DNA of 64,000 bases from Yoonia sp. F2084L (GTDB taxonomy: Bacteria > Pseudomonadota > Alphaproteobacteria > Rhodobacterales > Rhodobacteraceae). Shown piece after piece: positions 17,125-25,322 of this stretch; within the stretch, counting starts at the first letter, position 1, and each line of letters begins with the position of its first letter. The DNA lies in contig NZ_JALKAH010000005.1 in assembly GCF_023015625.1 (NCBI RefSeq), positions 1 through 64,000 on the forward strand, in the 5' to 3' direction. The position numbers and the translations under genes are program-made. The notes under the pieces were generated by a model, which saw only the letters and a list, made by a program, of their open reading frames with translations, had not been told where the DNA came from and did not search any database.

Positions 17125-18821
17125 CTTATTACCGATGCCGACTGGTCAACGGTGCCATCGGGCTGGATGACAACACCGTAGTACGTTTTGGCGGCCTCTG
17201 GGCTGACAAGACCGCGACGCACATCGCGTGCGACATCGGCAAAGGCGCGCTGCATGGGGTCACCATTGCCGCCACCGCCGCCGGTTTTGCACTCGACGAT
17301 TGTGCCTTCTGGCAAGGCGCTCGCACGCATTTTCAAAGGGTGATCCACGGTGCCATCAGGAAAGGTCAAGTTGATTTCAGGACCTTGGCCCTCCTGCCCA
17401 CCGTTAAGGCCCCAGGCAGGCGTATTGGACCGTTCAAACCAGATTGCTCCAAAATTATCCTCAAGCATCTTGTAACGCCGGACAACGCCCAATCCGCCAC
17501 GGTTCTTACCCGGTCCAGCACTGTCGGGACGCATTGAAAACTCTTCCAGCCGCACCGGGAACTTTGTTTCCATCACCTCGGCAGGAATGTTGCGGAAGCC
17601 ACCGTTCACAAGATTGATCAACGCGCTTTCGCCATCACTGTCGGCGCGTCCACCCCAGCCACCGGCAGTGGGTTCAATGGAAATCCACTGGCCGCGTTTG
17701 GGGTCGACCGAGAAGAAGCCAACCACCATCGAGTCGCCATAATGCGCAGCCGTTGACCGCTCTGGCATGGCCTCGGACAGACATGAGATAAAGAGATCGG
17801 CCAGCAAGCCCAGCCCAGTGAAATACCACTCGCAGGCCGAAGGTTCGCCTGCATTGAAAAGACATTCTTCGGGCATCACAACATGCATCGTTTCAAACGC
17901 ACCGCCAGTGATCGCACCTTCGGGCGAAATCATGGTCTTATAAGCAAGGCGTAGCAACGACTCTGTCTGACTGGCGCCGCAGTTGATTGAACCCGCAACA
18001 GGACCAGACGTGCCGGTCAGGTCAATGATCAGATCCTCATCCTTTACGGTCAGGGTCAACGCGACTTTCACAGGCTGATCACCCACACCATCATTGTCCA
18101 GATATCCTTCGCGGCTCCAGGTCCCGTTGGGCAGTGCGGCAATCGCGGCCTTGTCCATGCGGCGGGCCTGTTCAAAGATGTTCTGACAAGACGCCCGATA
18201 TGTCGCGGACCCAATCTTGGACAGAAGTTGCCCAAGGCGCGTCTCACCTGTGCGGATGGCAGCAACCTGCGCGCCAAGATCACCAATGGTGGCCCCTTCC
18301 AAACGCGTGTTCAGCTTAAGATGGTCATACCATTCACGGATCGGTTTGCCTTGGCTCATGATGCGGGTTGGCCCAAGGCGCAGACCTTCTTGATAGATGT
18401 TCTGCGACGACATGGTAGACCCGGGATCCATCGCACCAATATCATTCCAGTGGGCACGGGCGGCACCAAAGCCAACCAGTTCTCCGTCATGGAAAATCGG
18501 ACCAATGGCGGTGACGTCATGCAGGTGTGTGCCCTGCATATAACTGTCGTTCATGATGAAGATATCGCCTTGGTGGATATCGTCACCGTAGTAGTCTTTG
18601 ACGTGACGAACGCAGACATCAATTGCGCCGATAAACAAAGGAACACCCGTCGATTGACCCAGCATATTACCGTGTTCATCCATCAACGCGACGGCGCTGT
18701 CCTTGCCCTCATAAATGATCGCGGAATGGGCAGAACGCCACAGCGAGGCATTCATATCCTCGGCGCAGGAAATGACAAAGTTGCGAACCACTTCGGTGGT
18801 GATTGGGTCTGCCCGGCTCAT
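17121..18821 (-). CDS. hyuB: Hydantoinase/oxoprolinase B subunit (HyuB-like)
   Basis: The 566-residue protein belongs to the hydantoinase B/acetone carboxylase alpha family. Recognisable blocks are ALMDEHGNMLGQSTGVPLFIG near 42-62, GDIFIMNDSYMQGTHLHDVT near 82-101, and the C-terminal GGLGVVRRYKML and CKTGGGGGNGDP. With the HyuA-like partner, whose stop it overlaps by 4 bp, it would catalyse ATP-dependent opening of a five-membered cyclic amide such as 5-oxoproline, N-methylhydantoin or a hydantoin. The family also includes acetone carboxylase, but no gamma subunit is present. Length and motifs look complete. Confidence 0.88.
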   Translation of the reverse strand: MSRADPITTEVVRNFVISCAEDMNASLWRSAHSAIIYEGKDSAVALMDEHGNMLGQSTGVPLFIGAIDVCVRHVKDYYGDDIHQGDIFIMNDSYMQGTHLHDVTAIGPIFHDGELVGFGAARAHWNDIGAMDPGSTMSSQNIYQEGLRLGPTRIMSQGKPIREWYDHLKLNTRLEGATIGDLGAQVAAIRTGETRLGQLLSKIGSATYRASCQNIFEQARRMDKAAIAALPNGTWSREGYLDNDGVGDQPVKVALTLTVKDEDLIIDLTGTSGPVAGSINCGASQTESLLRLAYKTMISPEGAITGGAFETMHVVMPEECLFNAGEPSACEWYFTGLGLLADLFISCLSEAMPERSTAAHYGDSMVVGFFSVDPKRGQWISIEPTAGGWGGRADSDGESALINLVNGGFRNIPAEVMETKFPVRLEEFSMRPDSAGPGKNRGGLGVVRRYKMLEDNFGAIWFERSNTPAWGLNGGQEGQGPEINLTFPDGTVDHPLKMRASALPEGTIVECKTGGGGGNGDPMQRAFADVARDVRRGLVSPEAAKTYYGVVIQPDGTVDQSASVIR

Positions 18822-20845
18822 GCGGCGTCCTCCTTGGTCAGGGTCATGTGACCGCCTTCAATCAGCTGTGCCGTCCAGCCCGGCGGCAGCAGTGTGGTCG
18901 ACGTCACTTCCTCGATGATCGCGGGGCCTTGCACGGCATCACCATCGTCCAGGGCGTTGCGGTCAATGATGCGGGTGGGATGTGCTGTGCCAGCAAACCA
19001 AACGTCCCGAGACCGCTCCGGACGGGCGGCAACAGGCAAAGGTGGGGCATTTGCAGGCCGTTCCAGACGGCCAAGGGCCGCAAGTCGGACATTGGCCATC
19101 TCAACCCGGTTTTCAGGACTGTTGTGACCATATTGGCGCAAATACGCGGCGTCGAAGTCAGCACGGATCTTGTCCATGTTGATCGCGCCTTCGGCAATTG
19201 GGATCGTCAGCACGTATTCTTGCCCAAAATAGCGGAAATCAATGGCCCGTTCAAAAGCGACACGGTCACCGGTAATGCCTTCATCCCCCAAGAATGTGCG
19301 ACCGCGCTGCTCTAGCCCGGCGAAGGCCGTATCCAACGTTGCCACATCAATCTGATCCCAAAAGCTGTAAAGCGTCTCTTTGAAGTCGTGTTTCACATCC
19401 GTTTGCAACATGCCCCACGCCGAAAAGGCACCGGGATGCACGGGGATGATGACCTCTTTGATCTCAAGCTCTTGGGCCAAGGCTGCGGCCTGCGCAGGGC
19501 CGGCGCCCCCGAAGGCGACAAGCGAAAATTCACGCGGGTCGATGCCACGTTGGATCGTGATTGTGCGGATCGCATCGGCCATCTTTGCGTTGACGATGTC
19601 GATCACACCCTGCGCCATCTCTTCGGCATTCATGTCGAAGTCGTCACCCAGTTCCGCCAGAGCCGCAGCAGCTGCATCACGATCCAGTATCATTTCACCG
19701 CCGCCGAAATTGGCGCCATCAAGACGTCCCAAGACAAGGTTTGCATCCGAAACAACCGGTTCAGTACCACCAAGACCATAACAAACCGGTCCGGGCTTTG
19801 ATCCCGCAGACTGGGGTCCGACACGGGCAGCACCGGCCTCTTTCCAGGCAATTGAGCCGCCACCGGCACCGATTACATGAATGTCCACGACAGACATTTG
19901 CAGCGGCAGACCCTCCAGCAATGCTTCGTTCGAAGTGGAAGGCAAACCGTCAATGACCAGCGAGGCATCAAAAGACGTACCCCCCATATCGACACAGATC
20001 AGATTACCGCGCCCCGTTGCCTTTGAAAGGGATTTGCCGCCAATTGCACCGCCGACAGGACCAGATAGCAGGGTTTGGAGGGGCGTTTGCGTGGCTGTCG
20101 CGGCAGTCATGACACCGCCATTGGATTCCATCACATGCAGCGATCCGCCATCGGGCAGCCTGTCACCCATCTCGTTTTGAAGGGTCGCGATGTATTTGCG
20201 GACAACCGGGGCCAGATAGGCATCGGTGACAGTGGTAGAGGTGCGCTCAAACTCGCGCCATTCTGGCGACACTTCATGCGACATGACCAATTGAACATCC
20301 GGCAACCGCGCTGCCAGGTAGTCGCGGACCGCGATTTCATGGGCTGCATTATTGAATGAAAACAGCAGTGAAATCGCGATAGCCTCATACCCTTCGCGTT
20401 TGCAGGCATCGACCAGCGTATCAAGGTCCGAGAGGCGCAACGGATCAAGTTCTTCGCCGGAAGCTGCAATACGACCCGCGACAGTGTAGGTATGTTCAAG
20501 CGGTGTCAGCGGTTCTGGCTTGTCCCACTGGATCGAAAAAATCTCGCCCCGGTTGTTGCCTTGGATCGTATAGATATCGCGAAAGTTCTCATTTGTGAGC
20601 AACGCCACCTTGGATCCTTTGCGGGTCAAAAGCGCATTCAAGCCAACTGTGGTACCATGAACAAAAAACGCGAGGGTGCCATCGGCGCCAAGAACCTGAT
20701 CAATCCCTTTCAACACAGCCAACGCGGGGTTGTCCGGCGTTGACAGAACCTTGGCCGCACCGCAACGTCCGGTTTCCACGTCCTGATAGACGATGTCTGT
20801 GAAAGTGCCGCCAATATCTGCTGACACACGAAAATTCTTGCTCAC
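18818..20845 (-). CDS. hyuA: Hydantoinase/oxoprolinase A subunit (HyuA-like)
   Basis: The 675-residue protein begins with the ASKHA-type phosphate loop ADIGGTFTDIVY at 9-20. It carries SHEVSPEWREFERTSTTV near 190, the second phosphate motif CVDMGGTSFDASLV near 287 and SDANLVLGRLDGANF near 365. It is the ATP-using subunit of an ATP-dependent cyclic amidase, with the B subunit directly downstream (4-bp overlap). The gene begins 63 bp after the binding-protein stop. Known family reactions are 5-oxoprolinase and N-methylhydantoinase. I cannot tell which applies, but the dedicated importer argues for an external substrate rather than housekeeping glutathione turnover. Confidence 0.9.
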   Translation of the reverse strand: MSKNFRVSADIGGTFTDIVYQDVETGRCGAAKVLSTPDNPALAVLKGIDQVLGADGTLAFFVHGTTVGLNALLTRKGSKVALLTNENFRDIYTIQGNNRGEIFSIQWDKPEPLTPLEHTYTVAGRIAASGEELDPLRLSDLDTLVDACKREGYEAIAISLLFSFNNAAHEIAVRDYLAARLPDVQLVMSHEVSPEWREFERTSTTVTDAYLAPVVRKYIATLQNEMGDRLPDGGSLHVMESNGGVMTAATATQTPLQTLLSGPVGGAIGGKSLSKATGRGNLICVDMGGTSFDASLVIDGLPSTSNEALLEGLPLQMSVVDIHVIGAGGGSIAWKEAGAARVGPQSAGSKPGPVCYGLGGTEPVVSDANLVLGRLDGANFGGGEMILDRDAAAAALAELGDDFDMNAEEMAQGVIDIVNAKMADAIRTITIQRGIDPREFSLVAFGGAGPAQAAALAQELEIKEVIIPVHPGAFSAWGMLQTDVKHDFKETLYSFWDQIDVATLDTAFAGLEQRGRTFLGDEGITGDRVAFERAIDFRYFGQEYVLTIPIAEGAINMDKIRADFDAAYLRQYGHNSPENRVEMANVRLAALGRLERPANAPPLPVAARPERSRDVWFAGTAHPTRIIDRNALDDGDAVQGPAIIEEVTSTTLLPPGWTAQLIEGGHMTLTKEDAA

Positions 20846-20908
20846 GGTCTTGATCCTTTCGTGACGAAACTGAAGGCAGCATGCCGCCGCCTTCAGGTAT
20901 TCACTTGC

Positions 20909-21895
20909 TTACTGTTCCCACTCGCCGCCAAAGTCTGGATTGGCTTCCAGCACAGCGGCATCAATCATCGCTTGGACGGGCCCGGCCTCATCCATATTGA
21001 TGGACTGGACAACGTCCTTGCCTTCGATGGCATTTGCGATCTGTTCCATGGCGAGCGCGCCCATGGTTTTGGGGAAATAAGCCAAGGTCGCATCCCAACG
21101 ACCCTCGCGGATAGCGTCGACCGCAATCGCGGCTGCCCCACCACCGGAAAGGTAGAGATCAGCGACATTCACCCCCGCAGCTTCAAGCGCGATTTCAACA
21201 CCGACAAGGTGCTGGTCAGCGTTGGACAACACGACGTCAACATCCGGGTTTGCTTGCAGAATATCAGTCATTGCCTGCAAGCTGGGATCAGGTGAATAAA
21301 AGCCCTCACCAACGGCAACCACGTCGATATTGTTATGCGCGCCCAGTACGGATTCGTATGTTTCCAGACGCAAGTTATCAAAGGGAAAAATCTTGCCGCC
21401 GATCATGATGACCACACGACATGGGGCCTTGTCTGCGCAGTGATCGACAACCGCCTCTGCCTGTATCGTTGCACCAGCAACCGGGGGTGATGCGGCCGTC
21501 GTCGTGATGCCATCAACCTGTGGATCAAGCGAGTTCAGGTCAGGCCCGATTGGGAATAGCACGGTGCCGATGGGAATGCCTTCTGCAATGACTTGCTCGA
21601 ATGCGCCCGCAATGCCGACTGAATCGTTGGGCGCCACAATCATGCCGACGTATTTGCCGGAGGCGAGCGCATCTTCGATCTGACTATACTGCAAAGCGGC
21701 ATCAAACTGGCCATCCAGAATTTCTGTCTCATACCCACGCTCAGCGGCTATTTCTTGCACGCCTTCGTAAGTCGCTTGGTTAAAGCCGTTCTGCGATGTG
21801 GCCGCGAAATAGGCAATCGTGCCCTCAGCTGAAGCAGCACCAGTCATCGCGACCACGGATGCCGTTGCTACGAGTGATCTCTTTAAAGCTTTCAT
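20909..21895 (-). CDS. Ribose-type ABC transporter substrate-binding protein
   Basis: The 328-residue periplasmic binding protein (RbsB/peripla_BP_4 type) starts at the ATG at 21895, giving the signal peptide MKALKRSLVATASVVAMTGA with cleavage after ASAEG. An upstream in-frame ATG at 21952 adds 19 residues that spoil the signal and overlap the divergent regulator, so I reject it. Motifs include IAYFAATSQNGFNQATYEGV after the signal, GMIVAPNDSVGIAGAFEQVI and DVDVVLSNADQHLVGVEIAL. It is the first gene of the minus-strand operon binding protein, hyuA, hyuB, ATPase, permease, MDR. Two Cys near the middle may form a disulfide. The ligand is unknown. Confidence 0.88.
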   Translation of the reverse strand: MKALKRSLVATASVVAMTGAASAEGTIAYFAATSQNGFNQATYEGVQEIAAERGYETEILDGQFDAALQYSQIEDALASGKYVGMIVAPNDSVGIAGAFEQVIAEGIPIGTVLFPIGPDLNSLDPQVDGITTTAASPPVAGATIQAEAVVDHCADKAPCRVVIMIGGKIFPFDNLRLETYESVLGAHNNIDVVAVGEGFYSPDPSLQAMTDILQANPDVDVVLSNADQHLVGVEIALEAAGVNVADLYLSGGGAAAIAVDAIREGRWDATLAYFPKTMGALAMEQIANAIEGKDVVQSINMDEAGPVQAMIDAAVLEANPDFGGEWEQ

Positions 21896-21937
21896 TTGGG
21901 TGACTCCCTCTTTTTTCAACCTTATTCGACTCAATGC

Positions 21938-21966
21938 TTGCACATTATGCAAACTTTATGCAAACT
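21938..21966. promoter_or_regulatory. Putative operator between the divergent importer operon and gntR
   Basis: An inverted repeat TTGCA-CATTA-TGCAA lies at 21938-21952, overlapping a perfect tandem duplication of TTATGCAAACT at 21945-21955 and 21956-21966. It sits between the divergent starts at 21895 and 21973, where a GntR autoregulator would bind. Binding is inferred. Confidence 0.5.
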
Positions 21967-21972
21967 ATTTCT

Positions 21973-22722
21973 ATGGATAGCAAATCAACACCACCCCGAA
22001 CGCAAGATGGCGAGACACCCAAAAAGAAGCGTGGCGCGCTTTTGGTTTATGAGCGCATGCGTGATGAAATTATGTGGATGCAGATCGAGCCGGGATCAGC
22101 GCTTGATGAGGTCGCTTTAGCCTCAAAGTATGAGGTATCGCGCACCCCTATTCGGGAGGCATTGTTGTTGTTGGCAAACGAAGGTTTCGTACAATTCCTG
22201 CAAAACCGCACCACCATCGTCGCACCTCTGACACTGCACAACATACCTGCTTTGCTCGATACATTCTTGTTGCTGGCGCGCGGTCTCTTGCGGTCTGTTG
22301 CAATGAACGGAACCGCCCGGCCAGATGACCTATCTGATTTCATCGAAACCTATCGTCACGGCTTGGCAGTGAACGACACCAGAGGCGCATTTGAAGCGCA
22401 GCTGGGGCTATACAAGCATCTGGCAGCCTTGTCAGAGAACAGATTTCTGGAAAAGTATTTCCTTGAAGCTCAAGATGCATCTGTTCGTCTCAAGCAACTT
22501 TATTTCTTTCCGGATCTAACCCCCTTGGAACAGGAAAAGGCGGTAAACCGACTACGCGCCGTGGTTGATGCCGTCACCCAAGCCGACCCCGAAGCAAGTG
22601 ATGTCGCGGTCGTGCAGTCGATTATGTTTGAGGCCGGTATTGTGCAGCGTCGCCTCGGCCCCCGCTTTGGCCACAAGATGAGCATTGTCTCTCCGACGAC
22701 TGTGACGGAACAACCATCATGA
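21973..22722 (+). CDS. GntR-family (FCD) transcriptional regulator
   Basis: The 249-residue regulator has an N-terminal winged helix (YERMRDEIMWMQIEPGSALD, then LASKYEVSRTPIREALLLLA, the classic GntR recognition helix) and a mostly helical FCD ligand-binding domain to about 230. In-frame ATGs at 21958 and 21973 are both possible and neither has a clear ribosome site; I use 21973 because it falls outside the operator repeats. It is divergent from the importer-hydantoinase operon and overlaps the downstream peptidase start by 4 bp, so it probably controls both arms and responds to the imported substrate or its product. Confidence 0.85.
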   Translation: MDSKSTPPRTQDGETPKKKRGALLVYERMRDEIMWMQIEPGSALDEVALASKYEVSRTPIREALLLLANEGFVQFLQNRTTIVAPLTLHNIPALLDTFLLLARGLLRSVAMNGTARPDDLSDFIETYRHGLAVNDTRGAFEAQLGLYKHLAALSENRFLEKYFLEAQDASVRLKQLYFFPDLTPLEQEKAVNRLRAVVDAVTQADPEASDVAVVQSIMFEAGIVQRRLGPRFGHKMSIVSPTTVTEQPS

Positions 22723-23822
22723 CAATACCTGCTGACCGATTAGTACGAGCGTGCGACTTGCTGACAAAGGCAAATATCGACGCCGTTGTTTTGGTCCCAG
22801 GCTCAAATTTCAGCTATCTGACTGGTGTCCAAATGCACCTCATGGAGCGGCCAACACTGTTTGCACTGACCTGTGATGGCGGCAAGTTTGCCGTGATGCC
22901 CGCTTTGGAGCGACAGAAATGGGCGGCGGCGATGCCCGACGCCGAAACATTCTACTGGGAAGATGCTGACGGCCCAAACGCCGCTTTCGTGGCCCTGGCG
23001 GGCGCTGTCGGAACCCGTAACACTCTGGGCATCGAAGGGCTACGTATGCGGGCGGCAGAATACTTGGCACTGCGAAAGCACTGGCCGGTCGAAAGGCTGT
23101 GCGATGCTGATGGGGCGCTCACAGGCCTAAGACTGCTGAAAGATGCCACCGAAATCGCAGAGTTACGCCGCGCTATTGCGATCAGCGAGGCCGCATTGGG
23201 CGAGACTTATGACAATGGCATTGGCGGGCGGACCGAGGCCGAGATCGCAGGGCAACTCAAGGCGGCGATGCTGGCGCATGGTGCGACCGGCTTTGCGTTT
23301 GAACCCATCGTCTTGACCGGAGGTGCAGCAGCCGACCCGCATGGTGACGCAGGCGCGCGCGCGGTGAAACCGGGTGATGCATTGCTCATCGACTTTGGGG
23401 CAAGCTACGGATCCATGCACGCCGACATCACCCGAACGGTTTTTTGTGGGCACGCAAGTGACGATCATGCAGCCCTCTATGAAACGGTCCGTGCGGCCAA
23501 CGCCGCAGGACGCAAAGCGACATACCCAGGTAACGCAGTTGGCGACATCGACGCAGCTGCCACCGATGTGCTGGCCGCGTCACCCTACGCCGACCTTATC
23601 TTACACAAAACGGGCCACGGTTTGGGGCGCGACGTTCATGAAGCGCCACAAGTGATGCGATCAAATCGAGCACCACTGCAAAAAGGCATGGTCATTACCA
23701 TAGAGCCGGGCCTCTACCGCGCAGGCGACATCGGTGTGCGGATCGAAGACGATGTGGTCGTCACTGAAACTGGGTACGACTGCCTGACGCAATTCCCTCG
23801 GGAGCTTTCAGCCTATGACTGA
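22719..23822 (+). CDS. M24-family Xaa-Pro peptidase
   Basis: The 367-residue pita-bread metalloenzyme has the creatinase/prolidase N-terminal domain to about 135 and a catalytic domain after it. The five metal ligands of aminopeptidase P and prolidase are all visible: Asp in IDFGASYG, Asp in HADITRTV, His in TGHGLGRD, Glu in TIEPGLYR and Glu in VRIEDDVVV. Their presence argues for a dinuclear metal peptidase and against creatinase, which lacks the metals. It sits in the regulator arm opposite HyuAB. Hydrolysis of a dipeptide-like or imide product formed by HyuAB is plausible but inferred. The start overlaps gntR (ATGA) and the end overlaps the GAF gene by 8 bp. Confidence 0.88.
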   Translation: MTIPADRLVRACDLLTKANIDAVVLVPGSNFSYLTGVQMHLMERPTLFALTCDGGKFAVMPALERQKWAAAMPDAETFYWEDADGPNAAFVALAGAVGTRNTLGIEGLRMRAAEYLALRKHWPVERLCDADGALTGLRLLKDATEIAELRRAIAISEAALGETYDNGIGGRTEAEIAGQLKAAMLAHGATGFAFEPIVLTGGAAADPHGDAGARAVKPGDALLIDFGASYGSMHADITRTVFCGHASDDHAALYETVRAANAAGRKATYPGNAVGDIDAAATDVLAASPYADLILHKTGHGLGRDVHEAPQVMRSNRAPLQKGMVITIEPGLYRAGDIGVRIEDDVVVTETGYDCLTQFPRELSAYD

Positions 23823-24321
23823 TCCATTTGCTACGTATTCAAATGAATTACGCGATGGTGCATGCGAAAACCCCTTCGCCGCCCTTGATCAGCTCTGCCA
23901 GGATGTCATTGGTCACAGACTGTTTTCCTGTTCGCATTTCTTCCTGAAGTCCGATGGCAAAAGCACTGCTGCGCGTGTCTACACAAGCGACGAGCGAAAC
24001 TACCCAAGATCCGGCCTGAAAGACATTGTTCCAAACCGGTGGACCGGGATCGTCATCGACCGTCGCAAGACATTTGTTGCCAATTCCGTCGACGGCTTTG
24101 CGGATGTTTTCCCGGACCACGCTTTCATCGCTTCACTTGGACTGGGGTCAGTTATCAATCTGCCGGTCATCTTGAAGGGCGAGTTCCTTGGCACCATCAA
24201 TCTGCTGCACAACGCCGACCATTATCAGCCTGAACGACTAAAGAGCATTGGGTCAATTGAAACTGCGGCGCAACTTGCCTTTGCTCTCAGCAGTAAACCT
24301 GCCAGCCCAGCGGCGCGCTAG
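23815..24321 (+). CDS. Small stand-alone GAF-domain protein
   Basis: The 168-residue soluble protein consists of one GAF domain. The C-terminal hallmark INLPVILKGEFLGTINLLH is at about 122-140, preceded by a Phe/His-rich ligand pocket (SCSHFFLKSD) and followed by a helix. No kinase, HTH or catalytic domain is attached. It overlaps the peptidase stop by 8 bp and so is co-expressed with gntR and the peptidase. It could bind a small molecule of the pathway or feed a signal to the regulator; neither is shown by sequence. It converges with the denD-like gene with only 2 bp between stops. Confidence 0.75.
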   Translation: MTDPFATYSNELRDGACENPFAALDQLCQDVIGHRLFSCSHFFLKSDGKSTAARVYTSDERNYPRSGLKDIVPNRWTGIVIDRRKTFVANSVDGFADVFPDHAFIASLGLGSVINLPVILKGEFLGTINLLHNADHYQPERLKSIGSIETAAQLAFALSSKPASPAAR

Positions 24322-24323
24322 GG

Positions 24324-25322
24324 TCAGGATTTGCTCCGCTCTGGCGTCAAAGAGGCATGCTGTTCAATGATCTGTTCGATACTGTCATCTGCCTCGAACC
24401 CCATCTGTTCCGCGCGAGGCGTAAGGATTTTACCCGGCCAACTGCGCACAATTTGCGCGACCCTGGCATCATATTTTTCAATCACACGCGCGACGACAGC
24501 ATCGCCACCGATTTTCCCGAGTGCGTCAAGCATTTCGGCCACAGTCACAGACACGCCGGGCAAAGTGATTGTCGTTTCTCCGTGCAAAGCATCCTGCGGC
24601 AGTGCGATCGCGGCCAACGTATTTGAACAGGCCCGGTCAGGGGACGCCAGATGCAGGCGAAGGTCTTTGCCGACAGGCAGTACAGTATTCTGGCCAGCCA
24701 AAGGTTCGCGAATGATACCGCTGGCAAAACTGGAGGCCGCTGCATTTGGTTTCCCTGGACGGACGGAGATTGTTGGAAACCGAAGCGTCCGCCCCCGGAT
24801 TATGCCTTTGCGTGAGGCATCCCGCACCAAAAGTTCGCCAATCAATTTTTGCGTGCCATACGACGACATCGGCCGCGGTAGCGTATCTTCGTCAATGGTG
24901 TCATTGTCAGCGCAAGAAAAGACAGCGACCGAAGACGAAAACACGAAAACGGGCGCTACAGAGAACTGGCGGATGAGGTCAATCAGTCCGATTGTTGCAT
25001 TCACATTAACGTCGATTCCAAGCTTAAAATCCGCTTCAGCTGCACTGCTGACGACAGCTGCAAGATGCACAATCACACCCGGTTGCACCGCTGCGATCTG
25101 ATGCAGGACGGCTTTATCGGAAAGTGACCCGCTGATCGGCTGGATCCGCGGGTCATGATCTGCCAAGTCCAACAGCGCGTCTGTTGACAGATCAAGTGCC
25201 AGGATGTTGCCGATCGTTCGTGGCGCACCGTCCACATTGATTTCAACCTTGGATGAAAGTTCGGTGAGAACGGCCTTTCCGATAAAACCAGCTGCACCTG
25301 TGATAAGGATGTCTGTCGTCAT
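24324..25322 (-). CDS. denD: D-erythronate dehydrogenase-like NAD-dependent epimerase/dehydratase (DenD-like)
   Basis: The 332-residue extended SDR starts MTTDILITGAAGFIGKAV, with the GxxGxxG nucleotide loop at 9-15. HLAAVVSSAAEADF lies near 82-95, and the catalytic YxxxK is within SYGTQKLIGELL. The stretch VRPGKPNAAASSFASGIIRE and the order of later blocks match DenD, which oxidises D-erythronate at C2. The ATG at 25322 overlaps the tctA-like stop by 4 bp, so it is coupled to TctCBA and may act on the imported acid. The usual partners of the tetronate pathway (OtnC, OtnI, DenK) are not in this window. An upstream frame extension to 25628 is antisense noise. Confidence 0.65.
   Translation of the reverse strand: MTTDILITGAAGFIGKAVLTELSSKVEINVDGAPRTIGNILALDLSTDALLDLADHDPRIQPISGSLSDKAVLHQIAAVQPGVIVHLAAVVSSAAEADFKLGIDVNVNATIGLIDLIRQFSVAPVFVFSSSVAVFSCADNDTIDEDTLPRPMSSYGTQKLIGELLVRDASRKGIIRGRTLRFPTISVRPGKPNAAASSFASGIIREPLAGQNTVLPVGKDLRLHLASPDRACSNTLAAIALPQDALHGETTITLPGVSVTVAEMLDALGKIGGDAVVARVIEKYDARVAQIVRSWPGKILTPRAEQMGFEADDSIEQIIEQHASLTPERSKS

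Noticed and set aside
22719..23822. M24 protein as creatinase (with HyuAB as a creatinine pathway)
   Set aside because: All five metal ligands of aminopeptidase P/prolidase are present, whereas creatinase lacks them.
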